DNA from: Micrococcus lacusdianchii
GTDB taxonomy: Bacteria > Actinomycetota > Actinomycetes > Actinomycetales > Micrococcaceae
Length of the DNA: 42,376 nt
NCBI RefSeq assembly: GCF_023155805.1
Contig: NZ_JAKNUW010000017.1
Location: 1 to 42,376 of the forward strand
Direction of reading: 5' to 3'
A program made the translations under genes and the position numbers. Position 1 is the first letter of the stretch; each line of letters begins with the position of its first letter. The notes below the pieces were generated by a model. It did no database searches. It had not been told where the DNA came from and saw nothing but the letters and a program-made list of their open reading frames with translations. Shown one piece after another: positions 25,749 through 34,437 of the stretch.

Positions 25749-25849
25749 GCCAAGGCGGATCCCCACATCAGTGACATCGGGGCAAGGCACTCCCCGAGGG
25801 GAACCACGGTCAGCCCCTCCCCGCCTCGAGCTGGAGGCAGGATGGCCCC

Positions 25850-26749
25850 ATGACCCTCTCCTTCGAGACCCCAACGTGCGATCAGCTCGTGGAGCTCGCC
25901 GAGGAACTCGCGCAGTGGCAGCAGATCCCCTGGGCCGGACAGCTGCACCCCGGCGACCTGGGGTGGCACTCCTCGGTCGGCGCCGAACGTTTGGCCGGCG
26001 ATCTGCGCGTCTGGAAAAACGGCACCCGCCCGGTGGCTTTGGGGATGCTGGACGGGCCAGGGCTGATCCGCTTTGCCATCGCCCCCGACTGCACGGCCGA
26101 CGAGTCCCTGGCTCACGCGATGGCCGGCGATCTCGAGAACCCGTCCGGCCTGTTTCCCGACGACCCCGTGAATGTGGTCGAGGCCCGCGGCGCCACGGCC
26201 CTGCAGGCAGAGCTGCGTCGGCGCGGCTGGGCCGAGGACGAGGAGTGGACGCCCCTGGTCCTGGAACTGGCCGGCGAGCCGCGGTGGGAGCAGCTGGAGC
26301 AGAGCGGCCTGCGCATCGAGATCGTCGGCGCCGAAGAGGCCGCCGAGTGGACCGCCGTGCACTGGTCCTCGTTCAAGGGGACCCCCTACACGGACGAGGC
26401 CCGGGAGGGATTCGTGCGGCGGTGGTCCACGCTGATGACCAGCCCGCTCGCCGATCACGCGCAGAGCCTCATCGGATACGACTCCACTGGTGCGGCTGTG
26501 GCGGTGACGACCGTGTGGAGTGCCGGCGAAGGCCGACCCGGACTCGTGGAACCGATGGGTGTGCACCGGGACCACCAGGGCAAGGGCTACGGGGTGGCCA
26601 TCACCCAGGCTGGCGCCCAGGCACTGCACCAGGCCGGAGCCAGTGCCGCTGCTGTGGTTGCGGAGAACTCCAACCCCGCCGCTTTGGCGACCTACACGGC
26701 TGCCGGCTTCACCGCGGGGGCATCCGTGAGCGACCTGGCACGCCCGTAG
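25850..26749 (+). CDS. GNAT-family N-acetyltransferase
   Basis: This is a 299-residue protein. The C-terminal third has Leu-Val-Glu-Pro-Met-Gly-Val-His-Arg-Asp-His-Gln-Gly-Lys-Gly-Tyr-Gly (acetyl-CoA binding) and Asn-Ser-Asn-Pro-Ala-Ala-Leu-Ala-Thr-Tyr-Thr-Ala-Ala-Gly-Phe (motif B). The N-terminal part is likely a second, degenerate GNAT fold. The substrate is unknown. CAGGAT lies 6 nt before the ATG; the GGAGG further upstream is too distant to act as a ribosome site. It is a single-gene unit behind R3. Confidence 0.85.
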   Translation: MTLSFETPTCDQLVELAEELAQWQQIPWAGQLHPGDLGWHSSVGAERLAGDLRVWKNGTRPVALGMLDGPGLIRFAIAPDCTADESLAHAMAGDLENPSGLFPDDPVNVVEARGATALQAELRRRGWAEDEEWTPLVLELAGEPRWEQLEQSGLRIEIVGAEEAAEWTAVHWSSFKGTPYTDEAREGFVRRWSTLMTSPLADHAQSLIGYDSTGAAVAVTTVWSAGEGRPGLVEPMGVHRDHQGKGYGVAITQAGAQALHQAGASAAAVVAENSNPAALATYTAAGFTAGASVSDLARP

Positions 26750-27167
26750 TCCCGGGGGGCATGGACTTGCGCAGCCTGCACTGTGAGTCGTGCGCAGGCC
26801 ACTCTGCATCCCGACGGGCACGCCCGGCCGGTGCGGCGGCTGCCTTGGCCCTGTTCAGTCTGTCCCCGGGCGACCTCGTAGAGCGGTATCCCCACCTCGT
26901 GGCCTCCTCCCGGCCAGGATGGGCGGCGGCCACCCTTGCGCGACGCATCTCACGAGGCCCGGGTACACGGATCGGTGGGAGTGGGCCGGGCTGGGCGTTA
27001 TTAGTTCACGAATGCTTCCGCGTGAGCTGCGTGCGCAGGGCTCGGCCAGTGTGGGTCTCCATGGCGGGCAGGTTGGCGGCCGGGCCTTTTGGATGCCGCA
27101 TGCGACGCATCTGCACGACGCTCACCAGAGGGCGATCTCCGCAAATGGCAAGGTTAATCAACCGGTG
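26750..27167. other. 418-bp region, possible decayed coding sequence
   Basis: A frame from the ATG at 26760 encodes about 65 residues with coding-like bias (Leu-Phe-Ser-Leu-Ser-Pro-Gly-Asp-Leu-Val-Glu-Arg and so on). The bias then moves to another frame and there is no matching stop or start signal. It may be the remains of a frameshifted gene. No repeat copy is present here. Confidence 0.3.
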
Positions 27168-27827
27168 TCACGATGCCGTGGAATGCATACGACCTTGGGG
27201 GTCCCGGCGGTTGGTCACCATCGTTACCTCATCCTCAGCAAAGAGGCGCATAATTCGAACGAGTTCACGAAGCGGGATGAAAGTCAAATGCTGGGTACTG
27301 GACTTGTCGGAAGCGACCAGCCATCCAGCCAGTTCGTCCGGGGTGCACTCGACGCGAGGATCACTCTCGTCTAGGGCCCACCAGTCGCCAAGGGCCAGAG
27401 ATTCGAGGGTCCACGCGAAGCGCATGATGAGGCTGTGGATGAAGAGGTTACAGACCTCGTTTGCCGTGACCACCACCTCCGCGGGTGCCTCCATGTCGTA
27501 CATGTCGAGATCTCCAAGGGCATCCCAGACGTCAGGCGTCTTCGCGCCCACCCGCAGGGGGTAACGGACCACTCTTGCCTTTGTCTCCCTTGTTGCTTTG
27601 GTGACCTTGGACGGCATCCCGAGCAGGCGTCGGACGGCGAAGGCTCCGTTCATGACGTCCCGCTCAACAAGGTAGAGCGCTTCTATCTCCGCCTCATACG
27701 AATCCGCGCCATCTAGTTCTCCATCGACGGCCTGGTCTAAGACCGCAGGGAGGCCCAGCCGGGCCCGTTCCAAGCGCTCGGCAGCGTTGGCAAGATCGCG
27801 CTTCCACGGCCACGACTCGTTGAACAT
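27168..27827 (-). CDS. hypothetical protein divergent from a Toprim protein gene
   Basis: This is a 219-residue protein, mostly helical, with no domain that I recognise. It has an N-terminal charged helix region (Leu-Ala-Asn-Ala-Ala-Glu-Arg-Leu-Glu-Arg-Ala), a basic middle stretch (Lys-Val-Thr-Lys-Ala-Thr-Arg-Glu-Thr-Lys-Ala-Arg), and a C-terminal helix pair. TATGGT lies exactly 6 nt before the ATG at 27827, which favours this start over the GTG at 27833. It is divergent from the Toprim-type gene across about 200 bp. Its GC content is somewhat lower than that of its neighbours, consistent with recent transfer. Confidence 0.55.
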   Translation of the reverse strand: MFNESWPWKRDLANAAERLERARLGLPAVLDQAVDGELDGADSYEAEIEALYLVERDVMNGAFAVRRLLGMPSKVTKATRETKARVVRYPLRVGAKTPDVWDALGDLDMYDMEAPAEVVVTANEVCNLFIHSLIMRFAWTLESLALGDWWALDESDPRVECTPDELAGWLVASDKSSTQHLTFIPLRELVRIMRLFAEDEVTMVTNRRDPQGRMHSTAS

Positions 27828-28035
27828 GGACACACCATACGAGCCCGCTGGCCGGATTGATCTACCACGGTGGCCCTGTGGGAGGGGGCACTCACGCTGC
27901 TGCTAAGGGGTCGATCAACGCGTTCGGTCAGTCGACCTGGTGCCCACGAGGCTGTGCCCCCATTTCGACATGGCTGGTGTGCTATAGGGATGGGGTTCAC
28001 ATAAGTGGTCCGTGGAGCTCGGTTACGGTAGAAGC

Positions 28036-29394
28036 ATGGGCGCATGGTGGCAGCTTGAAGCAGGGAGCCGGCTGACACCGTTGACCGGCAAGAACACGGT
28101 TCCAGATGAGTTGATGCTCCTGTTCACGGACGCGGATCACTTCGTCGATGAGGCCCAAGTTGAAGCGCTGTCCGAGCTCGAGGACGCACCGGAAGAGTTC
28201 GACTCCGATGAAGAGCCCTGGCCCCGCAGGATGGTGGGTTATTCGGCGACAGCGGGGACGCTGCGAGCCAGACTGGAGCTGCAAGGGTTCGGAACCCTAC
28301 GGGTCCACGCGCTGTGCGCGGCTCTCTTCGACGATGATCTGGAACCCGACCCCGAGTTTCCCAGCCTCGACATGCGTGAACGCTGGCCAGAAGGGCGATC
28401 GACCTATCCGGACGGCTCCGCCGTGGTCGACGCACTCGCCACACGTCGCGGGCAAGACCTCATCAGTAGATACCGCCAATATCGGCCCAGAAGTTCTGAA
28501 CAAAAATTTCTGGAGCACATGTGGGAATTGATGCAAGAGAGCTTCGATGACCCTCGGTTCGAACTCGCACTCATTCTCTCGCGAACAAACCCATCGACCC
28601 GTGTGACCCTTGACCTCACAGATGTAGTAGTAGGCGGCTACGTATCGCTCGAGGAACAGCTACATCTTTCGGCGAGAACTCGTATGGCGACAGCAGTCGC
28701 AGCAAGCGGGCCGATCATCGTGATTACCGAGGGTTCGAGCGATGCCAGGTGGCTCCGTCACGCCCTTCGGCTGGCTGCCCCAGATACTGAGCACCTGTTC
28801 GAGTTCCTAGACTTCGACCAGACTAGGGCTCCTGGCGGGGTCGATCGGGTTGAGTCGCTGACGAAGGGCATGGCCGCCGCAGGCGTCATGAATCGCATCA
28901 TCGCAGTCTTCGACAACGATACTGCCGGCCGCGAAGGCGCTCGGCGATTGAGTTCTCTTGACCTGCCAACCGGGGTGCGGGTCATCTGCTTGCCCGATGT
29001 GCCATACGCGCAGAACTATCCCACCCTCGGCCCAACTGGCCCGGCTCCGGCAGACATCAATGGTCGAGCGTCATCTATCGAGTTCATGTTCGGCGAAGAC
29101 GTTCTCCTCAGCCGAAACAACGAACTGTATCCCGTTCAGTGGAATTCATTATTAACCGCTAGCGGGGCTTATCAAGGCAGTCTTTCCGCAGAGCACAAGA
29201 GGGCGGTAAACGCCAGACTCGATGACATATTTGCGACTTCAGGGACACAGATCGTGCCTAGTTCGGTACTTGAAGGATGTCGGCGACTGGCCGAGACCTT
29301 GCACGCCGCCGCAGCTCCGTCGCCGTACGTGCCCGGATCCGAGTACTCGGAACTCAGCGCGCAGTGGCGAGCCCAAGAGTCAGCTGAACCTTGA
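28036..29394 (+). CDS. HEPN/Toprim-associated domain protein
   Basis: This is a 452-residue protein. The N-terminal part (Met-Gly-Ala-Trp-Trp-Gln-Leu, then Thr-Asp-Ala-Asp and Gly-Tyr-Ser-Ala-Thr-Ala) matches the opening of HEPN/Toprim-associated proteins. The centre has a Toprim fold: Val-Ile-Thr-Glu-Gly (Glu232), Phe-Leu-Asp-Phe-Asp and Val-Phe-Asp-Asn-Asp-Thr-Ala-Gly (Asp293, Asp295). Toprim domains hold a metal for phosphodiester chemistry; related proteins are found in defence islands. TACGGT lies exactly 6 nt before the ATG, indicating a leaderless start. Confidence 0.75.
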   Translation: MGAWWQLEAGSRLTPLTGKNTVPDELMLLFTDADHFVDEAQVEALSELEDAPEEFDSDEEPWPRRMVGYSATAGTLRARLELQGFGTLRVHALCAALFDDDLEPDPEFPSLDMRERWPEGRSTYPDGSAVVDALATRRGQDLISRYRQYRPRSSEQKFLEHMWELMQESFDDPRFELALILSRTNPSTRVTLDLTDVVVGGYVSLEEQLHLSARTRMATAVAASGPIIVITEGSSDARWLRHALRLAAPDTEHLFEFLDFDQTRAPGGVDRVESLTKGMAAAGVMNRIIAVFDNDTAGREGARRLSSLDLPTGVRVICLPDVPYAQNYPTLGPTGPAPADINGRASSIEFMFGEDVLLSRNNELYPVQWNSLLTASGAYQGSLSAEHKRAVNARLDDIFATSGTQIVPSSVLEGCRRLAETLHAAAAPSPYVPGSEYSELSAQWRAQESAEP

Positions 29395-29426
29395 CGCACC
29401 TGCAGTGAAGGCAGGGCGGAACCTCG

Positions 29427-29612
29427 CTAGATGTACTGGCCGGCGACTTTGGTCGCACCGCGGGTGGTTCAGGGCTACTTTTCGCCGACCCCGTTGAATG
29501 TTTTGCTCTGTGAAAGGTTCAGCGAGTGTCCTGCGAAATCTTCGCTGCATCTCGACAATTTCACAGACGCGCATCTATGTTTCATAGAACAGCGCACACC
29601 TCGCCTCTTGAC
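29427..29612 (+). repeat. palindromic repeat, copy R4
   Basis: The repeat starts CTAGATGTACTGG (intact CTAG), has the ACCCCGTTGAATG block, then GAAATCTTCGCTGCATCTCG fused to a short right-arm tail (TTTCACAGACGCGC). CATAG (29583-29587), exactly 20 bases, TTGAC (29608-29612). Unlike the other copies it is not followed by a gene in the same direction: the next gene (29792-31024) is on the minus strand. Confidence 0.8.
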
Positions 29613-29726
29613 GGAGCGTGATGTGACCAGCAATGAACTTGTTGCCATCGTGCGACTACGCGCCGTGAGGGCCAGGGGACGCACGCGGGCCTCCTGAGTG
29701 GGCGCGTCGATTGAAGCGTCGGAACA

Positions 29727-29744
29727 GCAGGGGGCGCCCCCTGC
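29727..29744 (-). terminator. perfect GC palindrome after the MFS gene
   Basis: GCAGGGGGCGCCCCCTGC is an 18-bp perfect palindrome 47 nt past the stop of the MFS gene (minus strand). It could end the ABC-F/MFS transcript. No T tract is visible. Confidence 0.4.
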
Positions 29745-29791
29745 CGCGTGGTGGGGCCGAGCCATCGCCCGACCCCGCCGCGAGGCACGAG

Positions 29792-31024
29792 TCACGCCGC
29801 GTGGGGCTCGTCGGAACGCAGTTGCCCGGCCAGTGCCAGGACGCCGGCCAAGGCCAGCGGGACCATCCCCGCGGCCACGAACAGTGCTCCTGGGGCGACG
29901 GTGGCGGAGACCGCCCCCACGAGCCCGACGGACAGCGGCATGAACGCGATCGAAACGAAGAAGTCCAGGCTCGCCACCCGTCCGAGCATGTCCAAGGGCA
30001 CGTGCGCCTGGAGGACGGTCCCCCAGATCACCATGCCCACTCCGATGCCGGCCCCGTAGAGCATCAGACCGGCCCCGATGATCCAGGGGTTCAGCGTCCA
30101 AGCAGGCAGGGCCAGCGGGACACATGCCAGAGCCCAGACTCCCACCATTACGGGCAGGAACCGCCGCGGCGCCTCCATGCCGCCAGCAATCAGCGAGCCG
30201 ACCAGCCCGCCGACGCCCAGCGCCGCCAGCACCGCCCCGTAGACCGCGGCACCGTTCTCGTGGCCGTCGCGCAGCAGCACCGGCAGCAGCACCTCGAGGA
30301 CGCCGGTCGTCACCAGGCCCATGACGGCGGCGAACAGGACGCTGCTCCTCACCCAGCGCGTCCGGAGGACGTACGTGAATCCCTCGGCCAGGTCCCGGAA
30401 CGGGTGCTGAGGCGCCGCATTCGTATCTGGAGGGCCCACCGCAGGCAGGCGGGCGGCCAGCACCGCGCCGGCCGCGAGCGAAAGGGCAATGAGCAGCCCG
30501 CCCGCAGGAGGTGTCGTCGCACCGATGACCGCCCCGGTCAGGGCTGGTGCCAGGGCCTGACCGACGACGGGCCGCGTCGCCCCCTCGAGGCCGTTCACGG
30601 CCATCAGCTGCTCCTCCTCGACGAGCAGCGGCACCAACGCCGTGTAGGCCGGGAAGAAGAACGCCGTCGATGCCCCGACGATCAGTGCTGACAATCCCAG
30701 GAGCCAGTACTGAGCGGCCCCCATCGTGGCGAGGCCGGAGACGACACCGGCCGCCACCGCATTGACGACCAGGACGGCCACCAGGATCCCCTTCTTCGAC
30801 AGGCGATCGGCGACGACGCCGGCCGGCAGTGAGGCAGCCAGCAGGCCGACGCCGCTCCACATGACGACGCCGGCCAGCGTCGGCGGATCAGCTCCGAGCT
30901 CCAGCACTTGCATGGCCAGGTACAGGTTCCAGGCACCCTGGCCGAAGATGGCCAGCACCATCGCCAGGAACAGCGGCCGATACCGGGGAGAGGACAGAGG
31001 TGCCAGTGCGGTGATCGAGGTCAA
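29792..31024 (-). CDS. MFS drug exporter
   Basis: This 410-residue inner-membrane protein has about 12 hydrophobic segments and typical MFS features: a loop with [11 protein letters not shown] between helices 2 and 3, and a second half that repeats the first. It is closest in style to the MFS_3 group (Tap, Mef and EntS-like exporters). Its start overlaps the stop of the ABC-F gene by 4 bases (ATGA), so the two are made together. The pair resembles mef/msr macrolide-resistance operons, with the gene order reversed. The substrate is inferred, not shown. Confidence 0.85.
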   Translation of the reverse strand: MTSITALAPLSSPRYRPLFLAMVLAIFGQGAWNLYLAMQVLELGADPPTLAGVVMWSGVGLLAASLPAGVVADRLSKKGILVAVLVVNAVAAGVVSGLATMGAAQYWLLGLSALIVGASTAFFFPAYTALVPLLVEEEQLMAVNGLEGATRPVVGQALAPALTGAVIGATTPPAGGLLIALSLAAGAVLAARLPAVGPPDTNAAPQHPFRDLAEGFTYVLRTRWVRSSVLFAAVMGLVTTGVLEVLLPVLLRDGHENGAAVYGAVLAALGVGGLVGSLIAGGMEAPRRFLPVMVGVWALACVPLALPAWTLNPWIIGAGLMLYGAGIGVGMVIWGTVLQAHVPLDMLGRVASLDFFVSIAFMPLSVGLVGAVSATVAPGALFVAAGMVPLALAGVLALAGQLRSDEPHAA

Positions 31025-32673
31025 CGGCTCACCCCCTCGGTGCTCAGCTCGAGACGCGGCCAGTCGGTCAGGTCTCGGAGCATCTGGCGGTCGTGAGTGG
31101 CCACCACCACGGCCGCCCGGGTCTCCCGGATGGCGTCCGTGAGCTCGTCCACCAGCGCGGCGGAGAGGTGGTTGGTCGGCTCGTCGAGCATCAACAGGTC
31201 CGGCTGTTCAGCCAGGCACAGCGCCAGGTGGAGCCTTCGCTGCTGCCCCTGAGACATCCGCCCAACGGGCGTGTCCAGGCTCCGCGGTTCTAGCAGGCCC
31301 AATGACCCGAGTGACGGCACACCGTTGTTCCTCGCCATCAGACCGTTGCGGTGCAGGTGCGCCTCGAACGCCTGCCGCGCCGTGTGTCGCGGGTTCCATG
31401 CGGGCACTTCCTGGGCGAGCAGCGCGATCTTCGCGCCCGTGTGCCGCAGGATGCGGCCGGCAGTGGGCTCGAGGATGCCGGCGAGGACCTGGAGCAACGT
31501 GGACTTGCCGGCGCCGTTCGGGCCGGTGAGCAGCAGGCGATCCCCGCCGTGGAGCTCGACGGAGGCCGGCCCGTGGAGGCGGCCGGCCAGGCCGACCCCC
31601 TCCGCACTGAGCAGTGGCCGGCCTGCCCTGGTCGTCGAGGCCGGCCACGTCAGGGACCGGGGCGGGTCCGGCACGGTGATCTCGTGCGCCGCCAGATCCC
31701 GCATCCTGCGGTTGAAGGTTTGGACCACGCCGCCGGCGCGAGTGGCCCGCTGGTGCTTGCCCGTCCCCTTGTCCGGACGCCACCGGTCCTGGAGACGTCC
31801 GCGGGCGGCCTCGGCCGCGCTGGTGAGGGCGGCGTGTTCGGCCAGCTGCTGCTCATGCTCCTGTTCCCAGGCGGCCCGCTCGGCACGCCGCCCCTTCTCC
31901 CAGGCCTCATAGCCTCCGGTGTACTGCCGGGGGCGACCGTCACGAGTGGGATCCAGGTCGAGGAAGACGTCGGCGACGTCCTTCATCAGTGCGCGGTCAT
32001 GGGTGACCACGGCGAACCCCCCAGCGTGCTCCCTCAGTGCCCGTGTCAGGTACTCCAGGGCCCCGGCGTCGAGATGGTTGGTGGGCTCGTCCAGCAAGAG
32101 CAGGTCCACCGCAGAGCCCAGGACGACGGCCAGCCGGACGCGGTACCGCTGTCCGACGGACAGTGCCCGCAGCGGACAAGCCCGATCCGTGCAGGCGGAC
32201 AGGCCGTGCAACGCGAGGTCGATGCGCCGCTCGGCGTCCCAGGCGTCGAGGGCGGTGGCCGTCTCCAGCGCTCGGGCGTAGGCGTCATCGGCTCCAGGCC
32301 TGCCCTCTGCCATGGCGAGGGTGGCCTCCTCGAGGCGGTCCAGGACACGGAGGGACTCGCCGATGGAGTCGTGGACGAGGTCACCGACCGTGCGGTCGTC
32401 GTCCACGTCGAGGTCCTGTTCGACGAGGGCGACCGTCCCTGCGCGGGTCACGGTGCCGGAGTCCGGCATCAGGGTGCCGGCGAGCACATGCAGCAGCGTG
32501 GTCTTGCCGCGGCCGTTCTCACCGACGACGGCCAACCGGGATCCGGCGGAGACCGTGACGTCCACGTCGTTCAGCACGGTTCGATCGCCCAGGGTGAGGG
32601 TGATGCTCTCGGCTCGGATGTGGGCGGCGCTGCCTGCAGGCAGGGCAGGGGTGTTCAGAGGGGTCAGGGTCAT
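31021..32673 (-). CDS. ABC-F ATPase, antibiotic-resistance (ribosome protection) type
   Basis: This 550-residue protein has two ABC domains and no membrane segments. It has a first Walker A motif Gly-Glu-Asn-Gly-Arg-Gly-Lys-Thr-Thr, signature Leu-Ser-Val-Gly-Gln and Walker B [12 protein letters not shown]. The interdomain linker is charged, about residues 240-330. A second Walker A Gly-Pro-Asn-Gly-Ala-Gly-Lys-Ser-Thr, signature Met-Ser-Gln-Gly-Gln and Walker B follow. This layout is that of ABC-F proteins that displace macrolides, lincosamides or pleuromutilins from the ribosome. The 145-bp leader with a small ORF and a hairpin suggests antibiotic-induced attenuation. Confidence 0.88.
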   Translation of the reverse strand: MTLTPLNTPALPAGSAAHIRAESITLTLGDRTVLNDVDVTVSAGSRLAVVGENGRGKTTLLHVLAGTLMPDSGTVTRAGTVALVEQDLDVDDDRTVGDLVHDSIGESLRVLDRLEEATLAMAEGRPGADDAYARALETATALDAWDAERRIDLALHGLSACTDRACPLRALSVGQRYRVRLAVVLGSAVDLLLLDEPTNHLDAGALEYLTRALREHAGGFAVVTHDRALMKDVADVFLDLDPTRDGRPRQYTGGYEAWEKGRRAERAAWEQEHEQQLAEHAALTSAAEAARGRLQDRWRPDKGTGKHQRATRAGGVVQTFNRRMRDLAAHEITVPDPPRSLTWPASTTRAGRPLLSAEGVGLAGRLHGPASVELHGGDRLLLTGPNGAGKSTLLQVLAGILEPTAGRILRHTGAKIALLAQEVPAWNPRHTARQAFEAHLHRNGLMARNNGVPSLGSLGLLEPRSLDTPVGRMSQGQQRRLHLALCLAEQPDLLMLDEPTNHLSAALVDELTDAIRETRAAVVVATHDRQMLRDLTDWPRLELSTEGVSR

Positions 32674-32697
32674 CGTGGTCTCTCAGCTCGTCATGGA

Positions 32698-32725
32698 GCC
32701 GGGCAGCACGAGAAAGCCGCCCGGC
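32698..32725 (-). promoter_or_regulatory. leader hairpin before the ABC-F gene
   Basis: On the minus-strand transcript, GCCGGGC, a 14-nt loop and GCCCGGC form a strong 7-bp GC stem 25 nt before the ABC-F start. It lies between the leader ORF and the gene, the position expected for an attenuator or a structure that limits translation. No T tract follows, so a translational or Rho-type mechanism is possible. Confidence 0.5.
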
Positions 32726-32773
32726 AGGGTGCCAGGACGGCGAGCGGGTTTCGTCAGGAGTGGTCCGCCGCCG

Positions 32774-32818
32774 TCAGCGAGCGGAGCGGAGCTTCATCGA
32801 CGCGATGCCTCTGTACAT
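32774..32818 (-). CDS. 14-codon leader peptide with Lys-Leu-Arg motif
   Basis: The ORF encodes MYRGIASMKLRSAR. It has an ATG at 32818 and TGA at 32774-32776. TATCGT lies 7 nt before the ATG, which suggests that the transcript begins at the ATG (leaderless). Macrolide-bound ribosomes are known to stall at Arg/Lys-x-Arg/Lys (+x+) motifs; Lys-Leu-Arg at codons 9-11 fits. With the hairpin downstream this makes macrolide-inducible control of the ABC-F/MFS operon plausible. It could also be a chance ORF. Confidence 0.5.
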   Translation of the reverse strand: MYRGIASMKLRSAR

Positions 32819-33100
32819 GGACTCGACGATATCAAACGCGGCAGAGGAGTCCCGGATCGCCACAGACCTGTATGCCGAGCTATCGAGCGTCCCGGGGAGG
32901 CAGAGACTGGAAAACTGACGAGCGAGAGAGTCATGGTTTGGCCTCTGCGGCCCCGTCAGAGGTCTGCGGCTCGATAGAAGGCCCTCGCAAGCCTCTTGAA
33001 GCCTCAGCCTTGCCCATATGCGACCGTTTCACGAAAAGTTCTAGGACTGTCCACGTGCCACCGTCTGCCACGTCCGCCACACCGATTGGTGCTTTTTCTG

Positions 33101-34039
33101 ATGACTTTCACTATCACTCGCGCAATTGAGACCTTGTCAGATCCGAATGTGCAGATCGAACACGCATTGCGGCAATGTCTGGTAGTGGCAAAGCGAATCC
33201 AGTCCGACCCTATGGTGGAATGGGTGAAGGGCGAGCTTCAGGGGTACGGGTCACCAGACGTTAAACCTCCGAACTATCGCTCAACTCTCTTCGCTCCATA
33301 CAGGCTCACATTCCATGGTCCGATGGGCGCCTCGTTGCGTCAGTCACTCAGTCGTTCGGACATCCCAGAGTCATTACGAGTACCCGCAGAAGCAGACTTC
33401 CTACGCCAGCCCGTGGCGGAGGTCAGCGCCCTGACCCGAGACCGGGAGAACTCACCGGAGCTTAGCCTTCCTCTCATTTGGGTCGATGAGTTCCGTCGCC
33501 TCGGCAATGAAGGCAAAGCGCCCAGAGTTGAGATGATGGAGCTCGCATCGGCCTGCAGAGTCCTGCCCCGGACGCATCTGGAGGGCATCGTCGATCGTGT
33601 GCGCACCTCTGCCCTAGAGCTGCTGTTGGAGCTCGAAGCCATTGATCCATCAGTGGGCGATGTCGGCAAGGATGCGGAGGGCACACGGGGAGAAGCACGC
33701 AGCGTCTCTCTTCAAATCATCACCCAAAACATCTATGGCGACCGGGCATCGGTGGTCTCACAAGGGCAGGTTGACGGCGCCGCCTCAGTTGCAATTGACG
33801 CTCGCGTGACTCCTGGAGATCGTGAGGGACTTTTGGATGCTGCCGCCAAGCTTCTCGAGCCCGATCAGGTTGCAGATCTTCGACAAGCTCTCGATGAGGA
33901 CGGCAATACGGTCGGTGAGTCCACACGCTCGTTTCTGACAAAATTGCGCGACGGGGCCGCCGAAGCTTCCGGCCAAGCTGCCGTGAGTGGCCTCACTGCA
34001 CTACTGACCCAGTTCTTGGGCGGCACGTTTCCCTGGTGA
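33101..34039 (+). CDS. AbiTii-domain protein
   Basis: This protein has about 312 residues. The N-terminal part follows the AbiTii pattern: Leu-Arg-Gln-Cys-Leu-Val-Val-Ala-Lys-Arg-Ile, then Trp-Val-Lys-Gly-Glu-Leu-Gln-Gly-Tyr, then Pro-Asn-Tyr-Arg. AbiTii is linked by name to abortive infection; the mechanism is not known to me. The C-terminal part is helical and ends in a small hydrophobic segment (Leu-Thr-Ala-Leu-Leu-Thr-Gln-Phe-Leu-Gly-Gly). The start at 33101 is chosen because the domain begins there; the 35 residues upstream look non-coding. It stands alone, with lower GC content than its neighbours. Confidence 0.7.
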   Translation: MTFTITRAIETLSDPNVQIEHALRQCLVVAKRIQSDPMVEWVKGELQGYGSPDVKPPNYRSTLFAPYRLTFHGPMGASLRQSLSRSDIPESLRVPAEADFLRQPVAEVSALTRDRENSPELSLPLIWVDEFRRLGNEGKAPRVEMMELASACRVLPRTHLEGIVDRVRTSALELLLELEAIDPSVGDVGKDAEGTRGEARSVSLQIITQNIYGDRASVVSQGQVDGAASVAIDARVTPGDREGLLDAAAKLLEPDQVADLRQALDEDGNTVGESTRSFLTKLRDGAAEASGQAAVSGLTALLTQFLGGTFPW

Positions 34040-34293
34040 GAGGAGCACGGCCCCCACTGATCGCCTACTAGGACACCCTGCCGCCGGACGTGGCAGATGG
34101 CGATCCAGTAGCAACTCTTAGACATGCAGAGTGTTCGGAGTGGGCGTGGATGCGCTCGTGCGACCCGCAGGAAGTACCGCGGCTCCAGTCTGGAGGCGCC
34201 TTCTACGCACCCAGGCGAATTCGCACGGCCCCGTCCTGGATGCCCTTCTTCACTCATCTCCAGCTCGGCCTACTTTGCAGAGACGAACGTGTG
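34040..34293. other. intergenic region without supported gene
   Basis: No frame has a start signal or a recognisable domain. The right part runs into repeat copy R7. Confidence 0.4.
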
Positions 34294-34352
34294 GCGCGTG
34301 TTTGTGAACTCTTGGCCGCGCGTCGTGTGAAATCTTCGCTGCATCTCTACAA
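34294..34352 (+). repeat. partial palindromic repeat, copy R7
   Basis: Only left arms are present: GTTTGTGAACTCTTG, then CGCGCGTCGTGTGAA joined to ATCTTCGCTGCATCTCTACA. The right arm and the CATAC-N20-TTGAC end are missing. It points at the XRE-type gene 86 bp downstream. Confidence 0.6.
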
Positions 34353-34437
34353 CAGGAGAAGGCACTCCCACCGCCGGGGCTTCCCTGGCTGAATCAAGGA
34401 ACTCCCGACAGCATGCTCACCGCCTTATCGTGGGCCC

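Noticed and set aside
25579-27564. 661-codon plus-strand ORF
   Set aside because: It runs in the wrong frame over a clear GNAT gene and over a repeat; it is a by-product of high GC content.
2823-29612. TTGAC at the repeat end as a -35 promoter box
   Set aside because: No -10-like hexamer follows at a constant 16-18 nt in the seven copies, and the downstream genes have their own -10-like signal close to the ATG.
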